Source: CBDFKQ01 sp965248855
GTDB lineage: Bacteria > Bacteroidota > Bacteroidia > Cytophagales > 172606-1
Direction: 5' to 3'
Assembly: GCA_965248855.1 (NCBI GenBank)
Contig: CBDFKQ010000003.1
Coordinates: forward strand, 1 to 64,000
DNA: 64,000 bases
Positions 9,127 to 18,201 of this stretch are shown here, piece after piece. The position numbers were made by a program, and so were the translations under genes. Numbering within the stretch: the first letter of the stretch is position 1; each line of letters starts with the position of its first letter. The notes under the pieces are model-generated. The model ran no database searches and was not told where the DNA came from. It worked only from the letters and a program-made list of their open reading frames with translations.

Positions 9127-10860
9127 TTATTTATCCAATTTATAAATTTTCGTAATTGGATCGCTATAAACCAACTTATAACCGGTTAAATTATATATTA
9201 TACCCGGTTGCTCAATTACTATAAAATTATTTTGTTTTAAAGGAGCATTTCCATGCGATGAACAAAATATTTGCCTGTCATTTGTTTCATATTGAAACCT
9301 TGTACACAAGCTCATTTCATATGTATTAAAAAAAATTCCCTGTGCGTTTTCTTTATATAAAAAATTTGCAACCCGGTCGGCACTGTTGTACCAATTAAAA
9401 TATATTGGAAAAGCTATTTGATTAATTAGATTTAAATTAAAAATAATAAAAATGAATACAAGAAGTAAAAAAAAGGTTTTTGAAATCAAAATTGATATTT
9501 TTTCTTTAATGTATAAATAAATGCTATTACACAAAACAGCTAAAAATACGCTTTGAATAACCCATAAATAACCAAATACACGTTGATATATAGTTATTCG
9601 CAAGAACATTATAATGGGAATAAGAATTAAAAATACAGTAAATATTAAACTAAGCCACAATAAAGTTTCTCTATTCTTCACATATATCAATAAAAAAATA
9701 ATTAAAAATACTTCTCCTGCTATAAAATAAATACTAAATGGATTATCATAAAATAATACGCCTGAAATTGAATTTAACATTTCAGGGAAAATTTTAAAAT
9801 ACTGCAAAAAGTCCCGGCTCTTCACCCAACTATTATTTGTAACAGCCCCAAAACCATTAAAAATAAAAACAGGGAGGTAAAACAGGAAATTAATCAATGT
9901 TATTATTGAAATATCAATAATAACATTGGTTAATTTTTTGAAATTTTTATTTATTATTGAAATAAATAAAAACCATGCAATCATTCCTAAAAAAGGAAAT
10001 ATAAAAATTGGTATTGTATAAAAACCCAAAAAAGAGCTGATTATAAATATGGTTCTTAGTACCAAAATTTTATTTTTATCGCTTATAGAAGCTAATTTAT
10101 ATAAACATCCGGTTGAAATAATAAGCAATAAATTCATTAAAATATATCCTCTGCCGTTATAAGAATAATACATTTCGTAGGAATTAAAAGAGAAGATCAA
10201 AATGGCAATGAAGGATAAAAAAAAGTTGAATGACCTTCGTAAAAAAAGAAAAAAGATAATCGGAGATACTAAACTGATTATAAAAACAGGTATTTTCATT
10301 ACCCATTTCGGATTAGAGAAAAATAAGTTTGAAAAATTACATATCAATGTGTAAAATATATGATTATTTGGGTTTGGATAATAGGCCAGAGATACGAATA
10401 ATCCTTTGTTTACAAAGTATAAATAGGTAAATCTCTCATCTATATGAAAGGGTAAGTTTGGGAGAAAGTAAATTCCATTTATTACCAGTGTAACGAATAA
10501 CAATGCAAGTAAAATTTTTTCGTACTTTCCGGCATTGGTTAAAGGCCTGAAAAAATCTTTAAAAGCATTTATAAATAAATTTGAAATTAATTTTAATCTT
10601 AAATTAATTTTTTTTTCATTTTTAAAATAAAAAACCAACCAAGCAATTGACAAACAGAAAATAGCTAGAATAAAAAATTTAATCTCTATAAATCTTCCGG
10701 GAGAAAATACATTTTGAAATTTTGAAATTTTTGAAGATTGGTGATAAAAAGATAAAATTTGAAAACTAATATCGTTATATGAATATTGATATATCAATAT
10801 TATAATAATCAAAAGAGATATTGATAACAAAAAACTAACAACCCAAATTACTATACGCAT
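9127..10860 (-). CDS. GT39-type polytopic membrane glycosyltransferase
   Basis: A 577-residue integral membrane protein with about 11-12 hydrophobic segments, resembling the GT-C (PMT/ArnT, GT39) fold. The first large loop contains LPFHIDERFTYLYF, matching the conserved acidic pair near the first transmembrane helix of these polyprenyl-phosphate-sugar transferases. A soluble C-terminal tail (about residues 500-577) follows the last helix. Donor and acceptor are unknown. Its start lies only 17 nt from the start of the divergent gene at 10878, so the two promoters must overlap the coding ends. Confidence 0.7.
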   Translation of the reverse strand: MRIVIWVVSFLLSISLLIIIILIYQYSYNDISFQILSFYHQSSKISKFQNVFSPGRFIEIKFFILAIFCLSIAWLVFYFKNEKKINLRLKLISNLFINAFKDFFRPLTNAGKYEKILLALLFVTLVINGIYFLPNLPFHIDERFTYLYFVNKGLFVSLAYYPNPNNHIFYTLICNFSNLFFSNPKWVMKIPVFIISLVSPIIFFLFLRRSFNFFLSFIAILIFSFNSYEMYYSYNGRGYILMNLLLIISTGCLYKLASISDKNKILVLRTIFIISSFLGFYTIPIFIFPFLGMIAWFLFISIINKNFKKLTNVIIDISIITLINFLFYLPVFIFNGFGAVTNNSWVKSRDFLQYFKIFPEMLNSISGVLFYDNPFSIYFIAGEVFLIIFLLIYVKNRETLLWLSLIFTVFLILIPIIMFLRITIYQRVFGYLWVIQSVFLAVLCNSIYLYIKEKISILISKTFFLLLVFIFIIFNLNLINQIAFPIYFNWYNSADRVANFLYKENAQGIFFNTYEMSLCTRFQYETNDRQIFCSSHGNAPLKQNNFIVIEQPGIIYNLTGYKLVYSDPITKIYKLDK

Positions 10861-10877
10861 ATTTACATGTAACTATC

Positions 10878-11279
10878 ATGCGCCAATTTAAAAATTTAAG
10901 ATTAAAAAGAATGGTCATAATAATTTTTATAACTTTATTTTTGACTCCTTTTATTTTAATAAATGATTTTTTTCCATTTTCACGGTTCGGTATGTTTGCC
11001 GAACCCATTAAACGAAAGATACAATCAGAAACTTTTTTAATAAGATATATTGATCAGAATAATAATCCGAAAACATGGAATTTTAAAAGTACAGGATTAT
11101 ATACTTCACCCGAATACCTTATTAGAAATTATTATTATAAAAAGGAAAGCGTTTTATTTTTAAAAAAAATAAATTCCATTTCAAAAAATAAATCTACAAA
11201 AGAATGGCAATTAATTAAACTTACATCACCCGGTCAAAAAATTAATGATTCACTTATTGTTGCCCGTTATCAACCTTAA
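10878..11279 (+). CDS. Small membrane-anchored protein of unknown function
   Basis: A 133-residue protein with a basic start (RQFKNLRLKRM) and one strong transmembrane segment at about residues 12-29, then SRFGMFAEPIKRK and a soluble domain. It ends 1 nt before the start of the HTTM-like gene, so the two are almost certainly co-transcribed. Small single-pass partners encoded just before HTTM-like proteins occur in Bacteroidota, which suggests a complex. No enzyme motif is visible. Confidence 0.7.
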   Translation: MRQFKNLRLKRMVIIIFITLFLTPFILINDFFPFSRFGMFAEPIKRKIQSETFLIRYIDQNNNPKTWNFKSTGLYTSPEYLIRNYYYKKESVLFLKKINSISKNKSTKEWQLIKLTSPGQKINDSLIVARYQP

Positions 11280-11280
11280 T

Positions 11281-12408
11281 ATGATAAAAAAACATTTATT
11301 TTTATTCATTTGGGCATTCAGTTTGTTAATAATTCCTATTATATATTTTCTTTTAATAAAAAATCAAATTGAAAATATTTTTTTAACCAATTCAAATAAT
11401 AGTTTATTACATACAATTGAATTAATCTACCCTAGATTTATAGTTGAAAAGGAAAGATTCGAACCCGTTTTTTTTATAAAAAAAGCTGATCAGGTTATTT
11501 TAAGGTTTTTAATAATAAATGTTACACTGTTTTTATTATATTATCTTTTAAAAAACGATCACAAATTCAAACGCAAATGGGTTATTTTTTGGAATCAAGA
11601 AACATCTATATTCAATTTAAACTTTTTTATCAGCGCCTTTTATTTGGGTTTGTTTGCATTCTCAATTGATTGGTTTTGGGGTTTTGAAAAGATGGTTCAA
11701 TTAAAAATATTTTATCATCCATTACTGCTTTTTAAATTTTTAGGCAATACTTATCCTTCCTTACTTTTACTTCAATCCTTATGTGTATTATTATATTTAT
11801 TTTGTTTTTTAATACTGTTTCGTTTTAAAACTGCTATATTTTCAGTTTCCGCAGGCTTCTTATTTATACTTCTCCAATCATTTTTATACGGATTCGAAAA
11901 AACTGACCAAACTTTTGCAATTTTTAATTATTTGGCAATGATTATGCCCTTTTTAATTTATTTTTTCAAAACAAATAAAAGTGAAGATAAAAAAAATACA
12001 AAGAGTACGTTTTTGGTTTTAATAAAAATTATTATAGGTCTTAGTTATTTTCAGGCAGGATTGGAGAAAATATTAATTAGCGGTTTAGATTGGTTTTCGG
12101 CTTCGACCCTTCAACATCATATGGCAGCTCATCCTACTCTATTTGGCTTATGGGTTTCGCAATTTGAATGGTTATGTATTTTATTACAAAGTGCTTCCTT
12201 ACTTTTTGAAATTGGTTTTATCAGTATTGTGTTTTTTCCTAAAATGAAATATTTCTTTCTACCTATTGGCATTTTATTTCACTTAAGTACTTTTTGGCTG
12301 ATGGGTATAGGAGGTTGGTTTAACAGTTGGATTTTTGCTTATATGTTTTTTATTGATTGGGAAAATATTATTTATCAAAAAATAAAATTTCAAAAGTCAT
12401 ATTATTAA
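11281..12408 (+). CDS. HTTM/DoxX-like polytopic membrane protein
   Basis: A protein of about 375 residues with roughly nine transmembrane segments. The pattern GLSYFQAGLEKILISGLDWF, then FEWLCILLQSASLLFEIGF and LFHLSTFWLMGIGGWF, resembles the HTTM domain (related to vitamin-K-dependent gamma-carboxylase) and DoxX-like proteins. An in-frame ATG at 11245 lies inside the previous gene; 11281 is the better start because it directly follows that gene's stop codon. Function is unknown. An AT-rich gap of 106 nt separates it from sufC, which has its own promoter. Confidence 0.65.
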   Translation: MIKKHLFLFIWAFSLLIIPIIYFLLIKNQIENIFLTNSNNSLLHTIELIYPRFIVEKERFEPVFFIKKADQVILRFLIINVTLFLLYYLLKNDHKFKRKWVIFWNQETSIFNLNFFISAFYLGLFAFSIDWFWGFEKMVQLKIFYHPLLLFKFLGNTYPSLLLLQSLCVLLYLFCFLILFRFKTAIFSVSAGFLFILLQSFLYGFEKTDQTFAIFNYLAMIMPFLIYFFKTNKSEDKKNTKSTFLVLIKIIIGLSYFQAGLEKILISGLDWFSASTLQHHMAAHPTLFGLWVSQFEWLCILLQSASLLFEIGFISIVFFPKMKYFFLPIGILFHLSTFWLMGIGGWFNSWIFAYMFFIDWENIIYQKIKFQKSYY

Positions 12409-12471
12409 CACCCAATATGTAGATTATAAATTATTTAGAACGGTTACAAACAAATTCTAAATATTTGGTGT

Positions 12472-12479
12472 TAGTTTTG
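12472..12479 (+). promoter_or_regulatory. Predicted -7 element of the sufCD promoter
   Basis: TAGTTTTG matches the Bacteroidota -7 consensus TAnnTTTG and lies 36 nt before the sufC start. The matching upstream TTG element is not distinct. Confidence 0.5.
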
Positions 12480-12514
12480 CAAGAAATTACCCTTATTTAA
12501 TATCCTTTTCTATT

Positions 12515-13270
12515 ATGCTTACAATTTCAAATTTATACGCCAATATAGGTGATAAAAATATTTTAAAAGGACTTAATTTAAAAATTAATGCCGGTGAAGT
12601 TCATGCTATTATGGGGCCAAATGGTGCAGGTAAAAGCACATTGGCATCGATATTGGCAGGAAGAGAAGATTACCAAATTACATCCGGTGAGATTGAATTT
12701 GAGAACAAAAGCATTATGGCTCTTTCTCCTGAAGCAAGAGCACAATTAGGAATATTTTTAGCATTTCAATATCCTGTGGAAATACCGGGAGTAAGTACTA
12801 CAAATTTCATGAAAACGGCTGTAAACGAAATTAAAAAAGCTCGTGGAGAAGAACCTTTAGATGCCGTTCAGTTTTTAAAACTGATAAAAGAAAAAGCTAA
12901 ACTTGTCGAACTTGATTCATCTTTTTTGACCAGGCCTTTAAATACAGGCTTCTCCGGTGGTGAAAAGAAAAGAAATGAAATTTTTCAGATGGCGGTTCTT
13001 AATCCAAAACTTGCAATTTTAGATGAAACCGATTCGGGGTTAGATATAGATGCGTTAAGAATTGTGGCTGAAGGAGTTAATAAATTAAGAACTCCTCAAA
13101 ACGCAACAATTGTAATTACTCACTACCAACGTTTGCTTGATCACATAGTACCGGATTTTGTTCATGTTTTATTTGATGGAAAAATAGTTAAATCCGGTTC
13201 GAAAGATTTAGCTCTAGAATTGGAAGAAAAAGGGTATGATTGGATAAAAGCTGAACAAGTACCGGTATAA
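12515..13270 (+). CDS. sufC: Fe-S cluster assembly ATPase SufC
   Basis: A 251-residue ABC-type ATPase of the SUF iron-sulfur assembly complex SufBC2D. Visible are Walker A GPNGAGKSTLAS (near residue 35), the Q-loop region FLAFQYPVEIPGVS typical of SufC, the signature FSGGEKKRNEIFQM, Walker B LAILDETDSGLD and the switch His in VITHYQR. Length matches the family. sufD follows after 56 nt. The usual sufB is not upstream; a membrane protein gene occupies that place. Confidence 0.97.
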   Translation: MLTISNLYANIGDKNILKGLNLKINAGEVHAIMGPNGAGKSTLASILAGREDYQITSGEIEFENKSIMALSPEARAQLGIFLAFQYPVEIPGVSTTNFMKTAVNEIKKARGEEPLDAVQFLKLIKEKAKLVELDSSFLTRPLNTGFSGGEKKRNEIFQMAVLNPKLAILDETDSGLDIDALRIVAEGVNKLRTPQNATIVITHYQRLLDHIVPDFVHVLFDGKIVKSGSKDLALELEEKGYDWIKAEQVPV

Positions 13271-13326
13271 TTAACGTTTTCATTTTGGTAAAAAAGCGGG
13301 AATTGTTAATTATAAAAAACTAAATT

Positions 13327-14631
13327 ATGGATACTTTACAATCATTAGATTTAAAATCATATTTAATTAATTCTCTTGAAAATAGATTTTCAGGTAATAC
13401 AATAGATTTGATTAGAAAAGAGGCATTACATGCATTTGAAAATTTAAATTTTCCAAATCAAAAAAACGAAGAATGGAGATATTCAAATCCTCAAAATTGG
13501 CTTAAGCATGATTTTGTATTGGAAAACAAAAAAATAGAATATTCTTTATCTGATTTTGAAAAATTTAAAATACCTGATATTGAGGCTAATGTGCTGGTTT
13601 TTATAAATGGAATATTTCAAAAATCCTTATCAAAAATAATAAGTCATGTAGATGAAATCATAATTGAACCTATAAATATTGCTCTTGAAAAACATCCGGA
13701 ATTAATAAAAAAACATTATTGTAAAAGCATTGATATTAAAAATAATATTTTTTCGGCTTTAAATACAGTTATTAATAATGAGGGTGTATTTATTTATGTT
13801 CATCCAAATAAAATAATAAATGATCCAATTATTTTATATTTTATTTCAGATACCGAAAAACCGCTAATTGTAAATACCAGAAATTTATTGATTGCCGATA
13901 AAGGAAGTGAAGTAGCTTTCGCTGAAATATTCGAAGGTAATGACAATCATTCAGCGTACTTTACAAATACCGTTACAGAAATAAGTGTTGAACAAAATGC
14001 GAGAATTAAATATTTTAAAGTTCAAAAAGAAGGTAATAATAATTACCACATTGGTACTACAGAAGTTAATCAACAAAAAGACAGTTTTTTTGAAAGTACA
14101 ACCATTTCGCTTACCGGAGCTTATATTCGAAATAATTTAAATTTAATTCTAGATGGTGAAAACTGCGAATCGCACATGTACGGTTTATCCGTTTCTTCGG
14201 GCAGACAATTAATTGACAATCATACATTAGCAGACCATCAAAAACCAAATTGTTTTAGTAACGAAATTTATAAGAGTATTTTAAATGATAAATCAATAGG
14301 GGTTTTTAATGGAAAAGTTTTTGTTAGGCAAGATGCCCAAAAAACAAATGCATTTCAATCAAATAAAAACATTGTGCTTTCCCCAGATGCAGTGATGAAT
14401 ACTAAACCACAATTAGAAATTTTTGCAGATGACGTTAAATGTTCTCATGGTGCTACTGTAGGTCAACTGGATGAAAGTATGTTATTCTATATGCAGGCAA
14501 GGGGGGTAGGAAAAGAAAAGGCCCGTAGATTATTAATGCAAGCCTTTGCAAATGAAATTACCGATAAAATTTCTATAGAACCATTAAAGGTTTATTTGGA
14601 AGCTGCGATTATAAACAAATTAGAAAGTTAA
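13327..14631 (+). CDS. sufD: Fe-S cluster assembly protein SufD
   Basis: A 434-residue SufD, the scaffold partner of SufB and SufC. The N-terminal helical part contains the FPNQKNEEWRYSNP motif, followed by the right-handed beta-helix core. The C-terminal SufBD signature is clear: GVFNGKVFVRQDAQKTNAFQ, then LEIFADDVKCSHGATVGQLD and ARGVGKEKARRLL. It lies 56 nt after sufC in the same operon. A strong hairpin follows, shared with the convergent Kelch gene. Confidence 0.96.
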   Translation: MDTLQSLDLKSYLINSLENRFSGNTIDLIRKEALHAFENLNFPNQKNEEWRYSNPQNWLKHDFVLENKKIEYSLSDFEKFKIPDIEANVLVFINGIFQKSLSKIISHVDEIIIEPINIALEKHPELIKKHYCKSIDIKNNIFSALNTVINNEGVFIYVHPNKIINDPIILYFISDTEKPLIVNTRNLLIADKGSEVAFAEIFEGNDNHSAYFTNTVTEISVEQNARIKYFKVQKEGNNNYHIGTTEVNQQKDSFFESTTISLTGAYIRNNLNLILDGENCESHMYGLSVSSGRQLIDNHTLADHQKPNCFSNEIYKSILNDKSIGVFNGKVFVRQDAQKTNAFQSNKNIVLSPDAVMNTKPQLEIFADDVKCSHGATVGQLDESMLFYMQARGVGKEKARRLLMQAFANEITDKISIEPLKVYLEAAIINKLES

Positions 14632-14663
14632 TAAAATTATTATAGTTCTTTCCATGAAATGAA

Positions 14664-14712
14664 AGGATACTAATAAAAAGGTGTAGAATTGAAGCCTTTT
14701 TATTAGTATCCT
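14664..14712. terminator. Bidirectional terminator between sufD and the Kelch gene
   Basis: An 18-bp perfect inverted repeat (AGGATACTAATAAAAAGG and its complement) with a 13-nt loop, between convergent genes ending at 14631 and 14718. The T-rich right arm serves the plus strand and the mirrored arm serves the minus strand. Confidence 0.8.
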
Positions 14713-14717
14713 AAAAA

Positions 14718-15803
14718 TTATTTAGGGCAATCTGTTTTAGTATTTGTAGGGTTAAAACTCCAAAAATCATCTAAGCGAGATCCACCAAGCCCGGTAGTAA
14801 CATAACCAATATTCTTTAGATCAGAAAAAGAAACTGAATACCCTCTTCCCACACCACATTTATCTGAAATAGAAGTTCTTTGGGTCCATACGTCTTTTAC
14901 CGGTTCAAATTCCCACATATCAGTTAACACGCCGCCATTTAAGCCAAGGCCTACAAATCCACTATTTCCTATAGAAAATGCTACTGCAAAGGATCTTGCA
15001 GTAATACCATCTGTTTTTCTCAAAGTTGTTTTTTCTGTCCATGTATTTTGACCAGGGTCAAATTCATAAATATTCTTTTGTTGTTGGGTAACTCCATTAT
15101 TATTTCCAAATCCAACATACGCTTTACCATTTATAACTAAAGATACTGCTCCCTCTCGCTTAGAACCTGCAAAATCTCTTACTTGAGCCCATTTATCGGT
15201 TTTATAATCATAAGACCAAAAATCCGGAAGATAATTTGCATTTGTACTAAATCCTCCATAACCGGTGCCTACATAAGCAATATCATTTATAACAAACGAA
15301 ACTGCATATCTGCGTGGGGTACCCGGAAAATTGGCTAATTTTTTCCATGATTTTGAAACAGGGTTAAATTGATAAAAGTCATTTTGATACACATTAGAAA
15401 ATCCAAGCCCTACATATCCCTTTCCACCTACTGAAAAACCAACAGCTCCAAACCTCGCAGGCCCGGGAAATACACCCGTCATTGCAGCTACAGAATCTGC
15501 ATGAGTATTTCCCTGTAACTCACCCAATACTTTCCAATAGCCACCTGAAATAGTATATACATAAAAATCTTTTAGTAATTGTGCAGAAGGGTCAAGGCCA
15601 AAACCCACATATACACTATCACCTATTTGAAAGCTTGTAGCTGAATTTCGTGCAGTTCCTCTAAAACCTGCATCAATCTTTGTCCAGTCACCATAGTTAG
15701 GTGCACTATCATTATGCCTACAAGCAGTTATAGTGAATAGTAATATACCAAATAATAAAATGCTTTTTTTGAAAAGCCCTTTAATTGTCATTTTTTGTTT
15801 CAT
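14718..15803 (-). CDS. Kelch-repeat lipoprotein (galactose-oxidase-like propeller)
   Basis: A protein of about 361 residues with a lipoprotein signal: KSILLFGILLFTITAC, with Cys as the lipidated residue. Six or so Kelch-type blades follow, each with a GYVGLGF- or GKAYVGFG-like turn and then FWSYDYKTDKW- or FDPGQNTWTEK-like strands, as expected of a beta-propeller. The ATG at 15803 is chosen over one 60 nt upstream, because it puts the basic n-region next to the hydrophobic core. It follows the DUF4270 gene by 31 nt. Such pairs recur in Bacteroidota; the function is unknown but probably at the cell surface. Confidence 0.85.
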   Translation of the reverse strand: MKQKMTIKGLFKKSILLFGILLFTITACRHNDSAPNYGDWTKIDAGFRGTARNSATSFQIGDSVYVGFGLDPSAQLLKDFYVYTISGGYWKVLGELQGNTHADSVAAMTGVFPGPARFGAVGFSVGGKGYVGLGFSNVYQNDFYQFNPVSKSWKKLANFPGTPRRYAVSFVINDIAYVGTGYGGFSTNANYLPDFWSYDYKTDKWAQVRDFAGSKREGAVSLVINGKAYVGFGNNNGVTQQQKNIYEFDPGQNTWTEKTTLRKTDGITARSFAVAFSIGNSGFVGLGLNGGVLTDMWEFEPVKDVWTQRTSISDKCGVGRGYSVSFSDLKNIGYVTTGLGGSRLDDFWSFNPTNTKTDCPK

Positions 15804-15834
15804 ATGAGAAATATAGATATTGATTTGTATTATT

Positions 15835-17184
15835 TTATTTTGGAACACTGGTATAAAAAACATTAAGTTTTATTGCATTATAAGAATATTTTTGGCTACC
15901 CAATACGAGTTTGTTCAATTCATAAGGATCACGCGAACTATTGGCTGTTAGTATTAATCCATTATACTTTAGTGATTTGCCTTTTACAATGTTATTAACG
16001 TATTGATATAAGTCAAAAGTATAAGTAATATCATTTGAGCTCGGGTCAATTTTATAATTAATGTTTTGTGGTACAGCAGAAAAACTAAAAGGTAAAACGC
16101 CTAATAAAACATTATCATCCGTAGCATAATTCAAGTTTAACGCGCTAGGTAATGGGTATAGCCTATCTAATGGTTGTATTGCTTTTATTGTTAAGGTTAC
16201 CTGATTAAAGCCCACTAAATTAGAATTAGGATCAGCCGTTTGTAAATCCAAAAGTGTAGGAAAATCAATTCTGGTACCAATGCCTACCCCGGTTTGTATA
16301 TATGTTTGTTCATCTGTTTGTGATGAATTTATAATATCCTTTTTTTGTTTTAAAATTGCAAGTTTAGTAAGCTTTCTATCACTCAAAATAGAATTAAAAC
16401 AAAATCCAACTCTAATGGCCCGGTTAAGTTTTAATATGTCGCCATTATCACCCTTTAAATGATAGTATACTCTTAAAGCCGTACTGTCTGCTGATGAATT
16501 AAAGCCAATTATGGATGCATCATCCGAATTGCCACTAGTAAGAGCAATCCCATTAAAATAATTTAACCAATCCTGATTAGATAAAAAATTACCTGCTTTA
16601 GCTCGGGTAAGTATATCTTTACCAAAAGTATCAGATAATTTAATATGTAAAGGTAAATTAAAGCCGGGTCTGGCCTTAAATTGTGCACTGCCTAATACTA
16701 ATGGTAACGAGTTAACACTGCTTGTGTTAAAATATATTTGCGTTTGATCAATTTGGTTAACCAGTTGCCTAACATAAATATTTTGTATTTTATTTGTATC
16801 GCCAAAAGTATAATTATAAGATAGACCTAAAACAACAGAATCATAAACTGCCGAATCTGAAGGTTGAAAAGATTGATTAAGGTCTAATTGAAAAAAACTG
16901 CTACAAGAAACATTTCCCAAAAAAGGATCATTATATCTTCCAACAAGAATTTGTCTAATTGCAAAATTAGTATTACTCCAAGTTTGTATAGAATCTAATA
17001 AAACAGTAGATGTTTTAATTGTAAATGTATCTATTTTATTAATTTGTAAAGTGTTTCCACCAATAAAATTTGTTCCTATTTGTTGGTCTCCACTTTCACA
17101 TGACCAAAACCCAACTGATACAATTATTAAAAATAAAAATTTAATACTTATAACTGTCTGTCTATTATAACAGAATTGATACAT
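15835..17184 (-). CDS. DUF4270 family lipoprotein
   Basis: A 449-residue exported protein. The signal segment IKFLFLIIVSVGFWSC ends in a lipobox cysteine. The mature part has the DUF4270 hallmarks: an early IGTNFIGG motif, TSTVLLDSI, then LVGRYNDPFLGNVSCSSFFQ, which I recall as the family's most conserved stretch. Function is unknown. The Kelch lipoprotein lies 31 nt downstream, so the two probably form one envelope-associated unit. Upstream is about 1 kb without intact genes. Confidence 0.85.
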   Translation of the reverse strand: MYQFCYNRQTVISIKFLFLIIVSVGFWSCESGDQQIGTNFIGGNTLQINKIDTFTIKTSTVLLDSIQTWSNTNFAIRQILVGRYNDPFLGNVSCSSFFQLDLNQSFQPSDSAVYDSVVLGLSYNYTFGDTNKIQNIYVRQLVNQIDQTQIYFNTSSVNSLPLVLGSAQFKARPGFNLPLHIKLSDTFGKDILTRAKAGNFLSNQDWLNYFNGIALTSGNSDDASIIGFNSSADSTALRVYYHLKGDNGDILKLNRAIRVGFCFNSILSDRKLTKLAILKQKKDIINSSQTDEQTYIQTGVGIGTRIDFPTLLDLQTADPNSNLVGFNQVTLTIKAIQPLDRLYPLPSALNLNYATDDNVLLGVLPFSFSAVPQNINYKIDPSSNDITYTFDLYQYVNNIVKGKSLKYNGLILTANSSRDPYELNKLVLGSQKYSYNAIKLNVFYTSVPK

Positions 17185-17518
17185 TTTTTAAAATAAATAG
17201 GTAAAAAAAATTAAAGATTATTATTTTCTAAAAGGATAGAAAGATTATAAAATCTTTTTAAAAAACAGTTTAATAAAAAACAAAAATGATTTGTTTTTTT
17301 AAATGAGTGGTAAAAGTAAAATCTTAAGATGTATTATCCAAATTATATATAAAATTGAACACCTTCGAATATTAAAAAACCAAATTAACTTAATTATCCA
17401 AAAAAATTAATCGGATTTATAACGTAAAAATTTTAAAAGGATTTTATTAATTGAAAATTTAATTTCAATTATGTCTACATTTTTATAAAAAAAAATAAAC
17501 AAAACGATATTAATTTTA
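17185..17518. other. AT-rich non-coding stretch
   Basis: About 330 nt of very AT-rich sequence with no open frame of interest. It probably holds the DUF4270 promoter and the eroded 5' part of the kptA remnant that follows. Confidence 0.4.
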
Positions 17519-17990
17519 AAGATTAACGCTAACAATGTAAGTTTGACTTTCGAAAAATTAAAAAGAAATTGTAAAAATAACGACAAGAAGCGTTTTGTCT
17601 TCTCTTCAGACTTCTATAAAATACGTGCAAGCCAAGGCCATTCTATTAATATTGATCTCGTATTAATAGAAATAGTACCTCCCCAAAACCTTTTCCATGG
17701 GACAATTGAAAGCAATATTGAATCTATAAAATCTTTTGGAAATTAAAGGGAAAGCGCCACCATGTCCATCTTTCAGAAAATGTTGAAACGGCTTATAAGG
17801 TTGGAATGAGATATGGAAAACCAATTATCCTTACCATACACGCTAAAGATATTTATATGATAATTATCCATTTAATATTTTAGAAAATGGAGTATGGCTG
17901 GTGGAAATTGTTTTAAATAAATATATAGATTTTCATTTACTGAGAAATCTTTTTAATCGTTTTATTAAGAAAAATTTCTTATTCCAATAA
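17519..17990 (+). pseudogene. kptA: Decayed RNA 2'-phosphotransferase (KptA/Tpt1)
   Basis: Remnant of KptA/Tpt1, which removes a 2'-phosphate from RNA using NAD. Three pieces in three frames read in family order. The first, from about 17519 to 17742, contains NNDKKRFVFSSD, KIRASQGHSI and PPQNLFHGT. The second, 17743 to about 17855, contains KGKRHHVHLSENVETAY and VGMRYGKPIILTIHA. The third, 17856-17990, contains NYPFNILENGVWLVEIV. That is two frameshifts, and the N-terminal LRHxP region is missing. The Arg-His-Gly signatures of the active site are still readable, so decay looks recent. It cannot make a full enzyme without frameshifting. Confidence 0.85.
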
Positions 17991-17997
17991 GTCATGG

Positions 17998-18049
17998 TCA
18001 ATTTTCTTTCCTCGGCCTGTCCCCTGACAGGCCGAGGAAAGAAAATTGA
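17998..18049. repeat. Perfect 24-bp GC-rich hairpin
   Basis: A perfect inverted repeat with arms 17998-18021 and 18026-18049 and the 4-nt loop CCCT. The core CCTCGGCCTGTC is strikingly GC-rich for this AT-rich sequence. It lies 8 nt after the kptA remnant. A related sequence follows 100 nt later, which suggests a REP-like repeat or a mobile palindrome rather than a simple terminator. Confidence 0.8.
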
Positions 18050-18138
18050 TATATAATATTTAACAAGCTATTTTGTAATTAGAGAAAAGCTAGGAGTAAA
18101 ATAAAAACCTTTCAATGATTTTAATTAAACATTTTCGG

Positions 18139-18162
18139 CCCCTCGGGGGACAGGCCGAGGGG
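18139..18162. repeat. Related GC-rich palindrome
   Basis: An 8-bp inverted repeat (CCCCTCGG / CCGAGGGG, 8-nt loop) that contains GACAGGCCGAGG at 18149-18160, identical to 12 nt of the right arm of the hairpin at 18026-18037. Purine-rich sequence follows, up to the mutA-like gene end. Confidence 0.65.
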
Positions 18163-18201
18163 GAAGGGGAAGAGGAAAATAATACAAGTTTCATTTATTA
18201 A

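Noticed and set aside
17519..17990. kptA expressed by programmed frameshifting
   Set aside because: Two shifts would be needed, no slippery heptamers are visible at the joints, and the N-terminal domain is absent.
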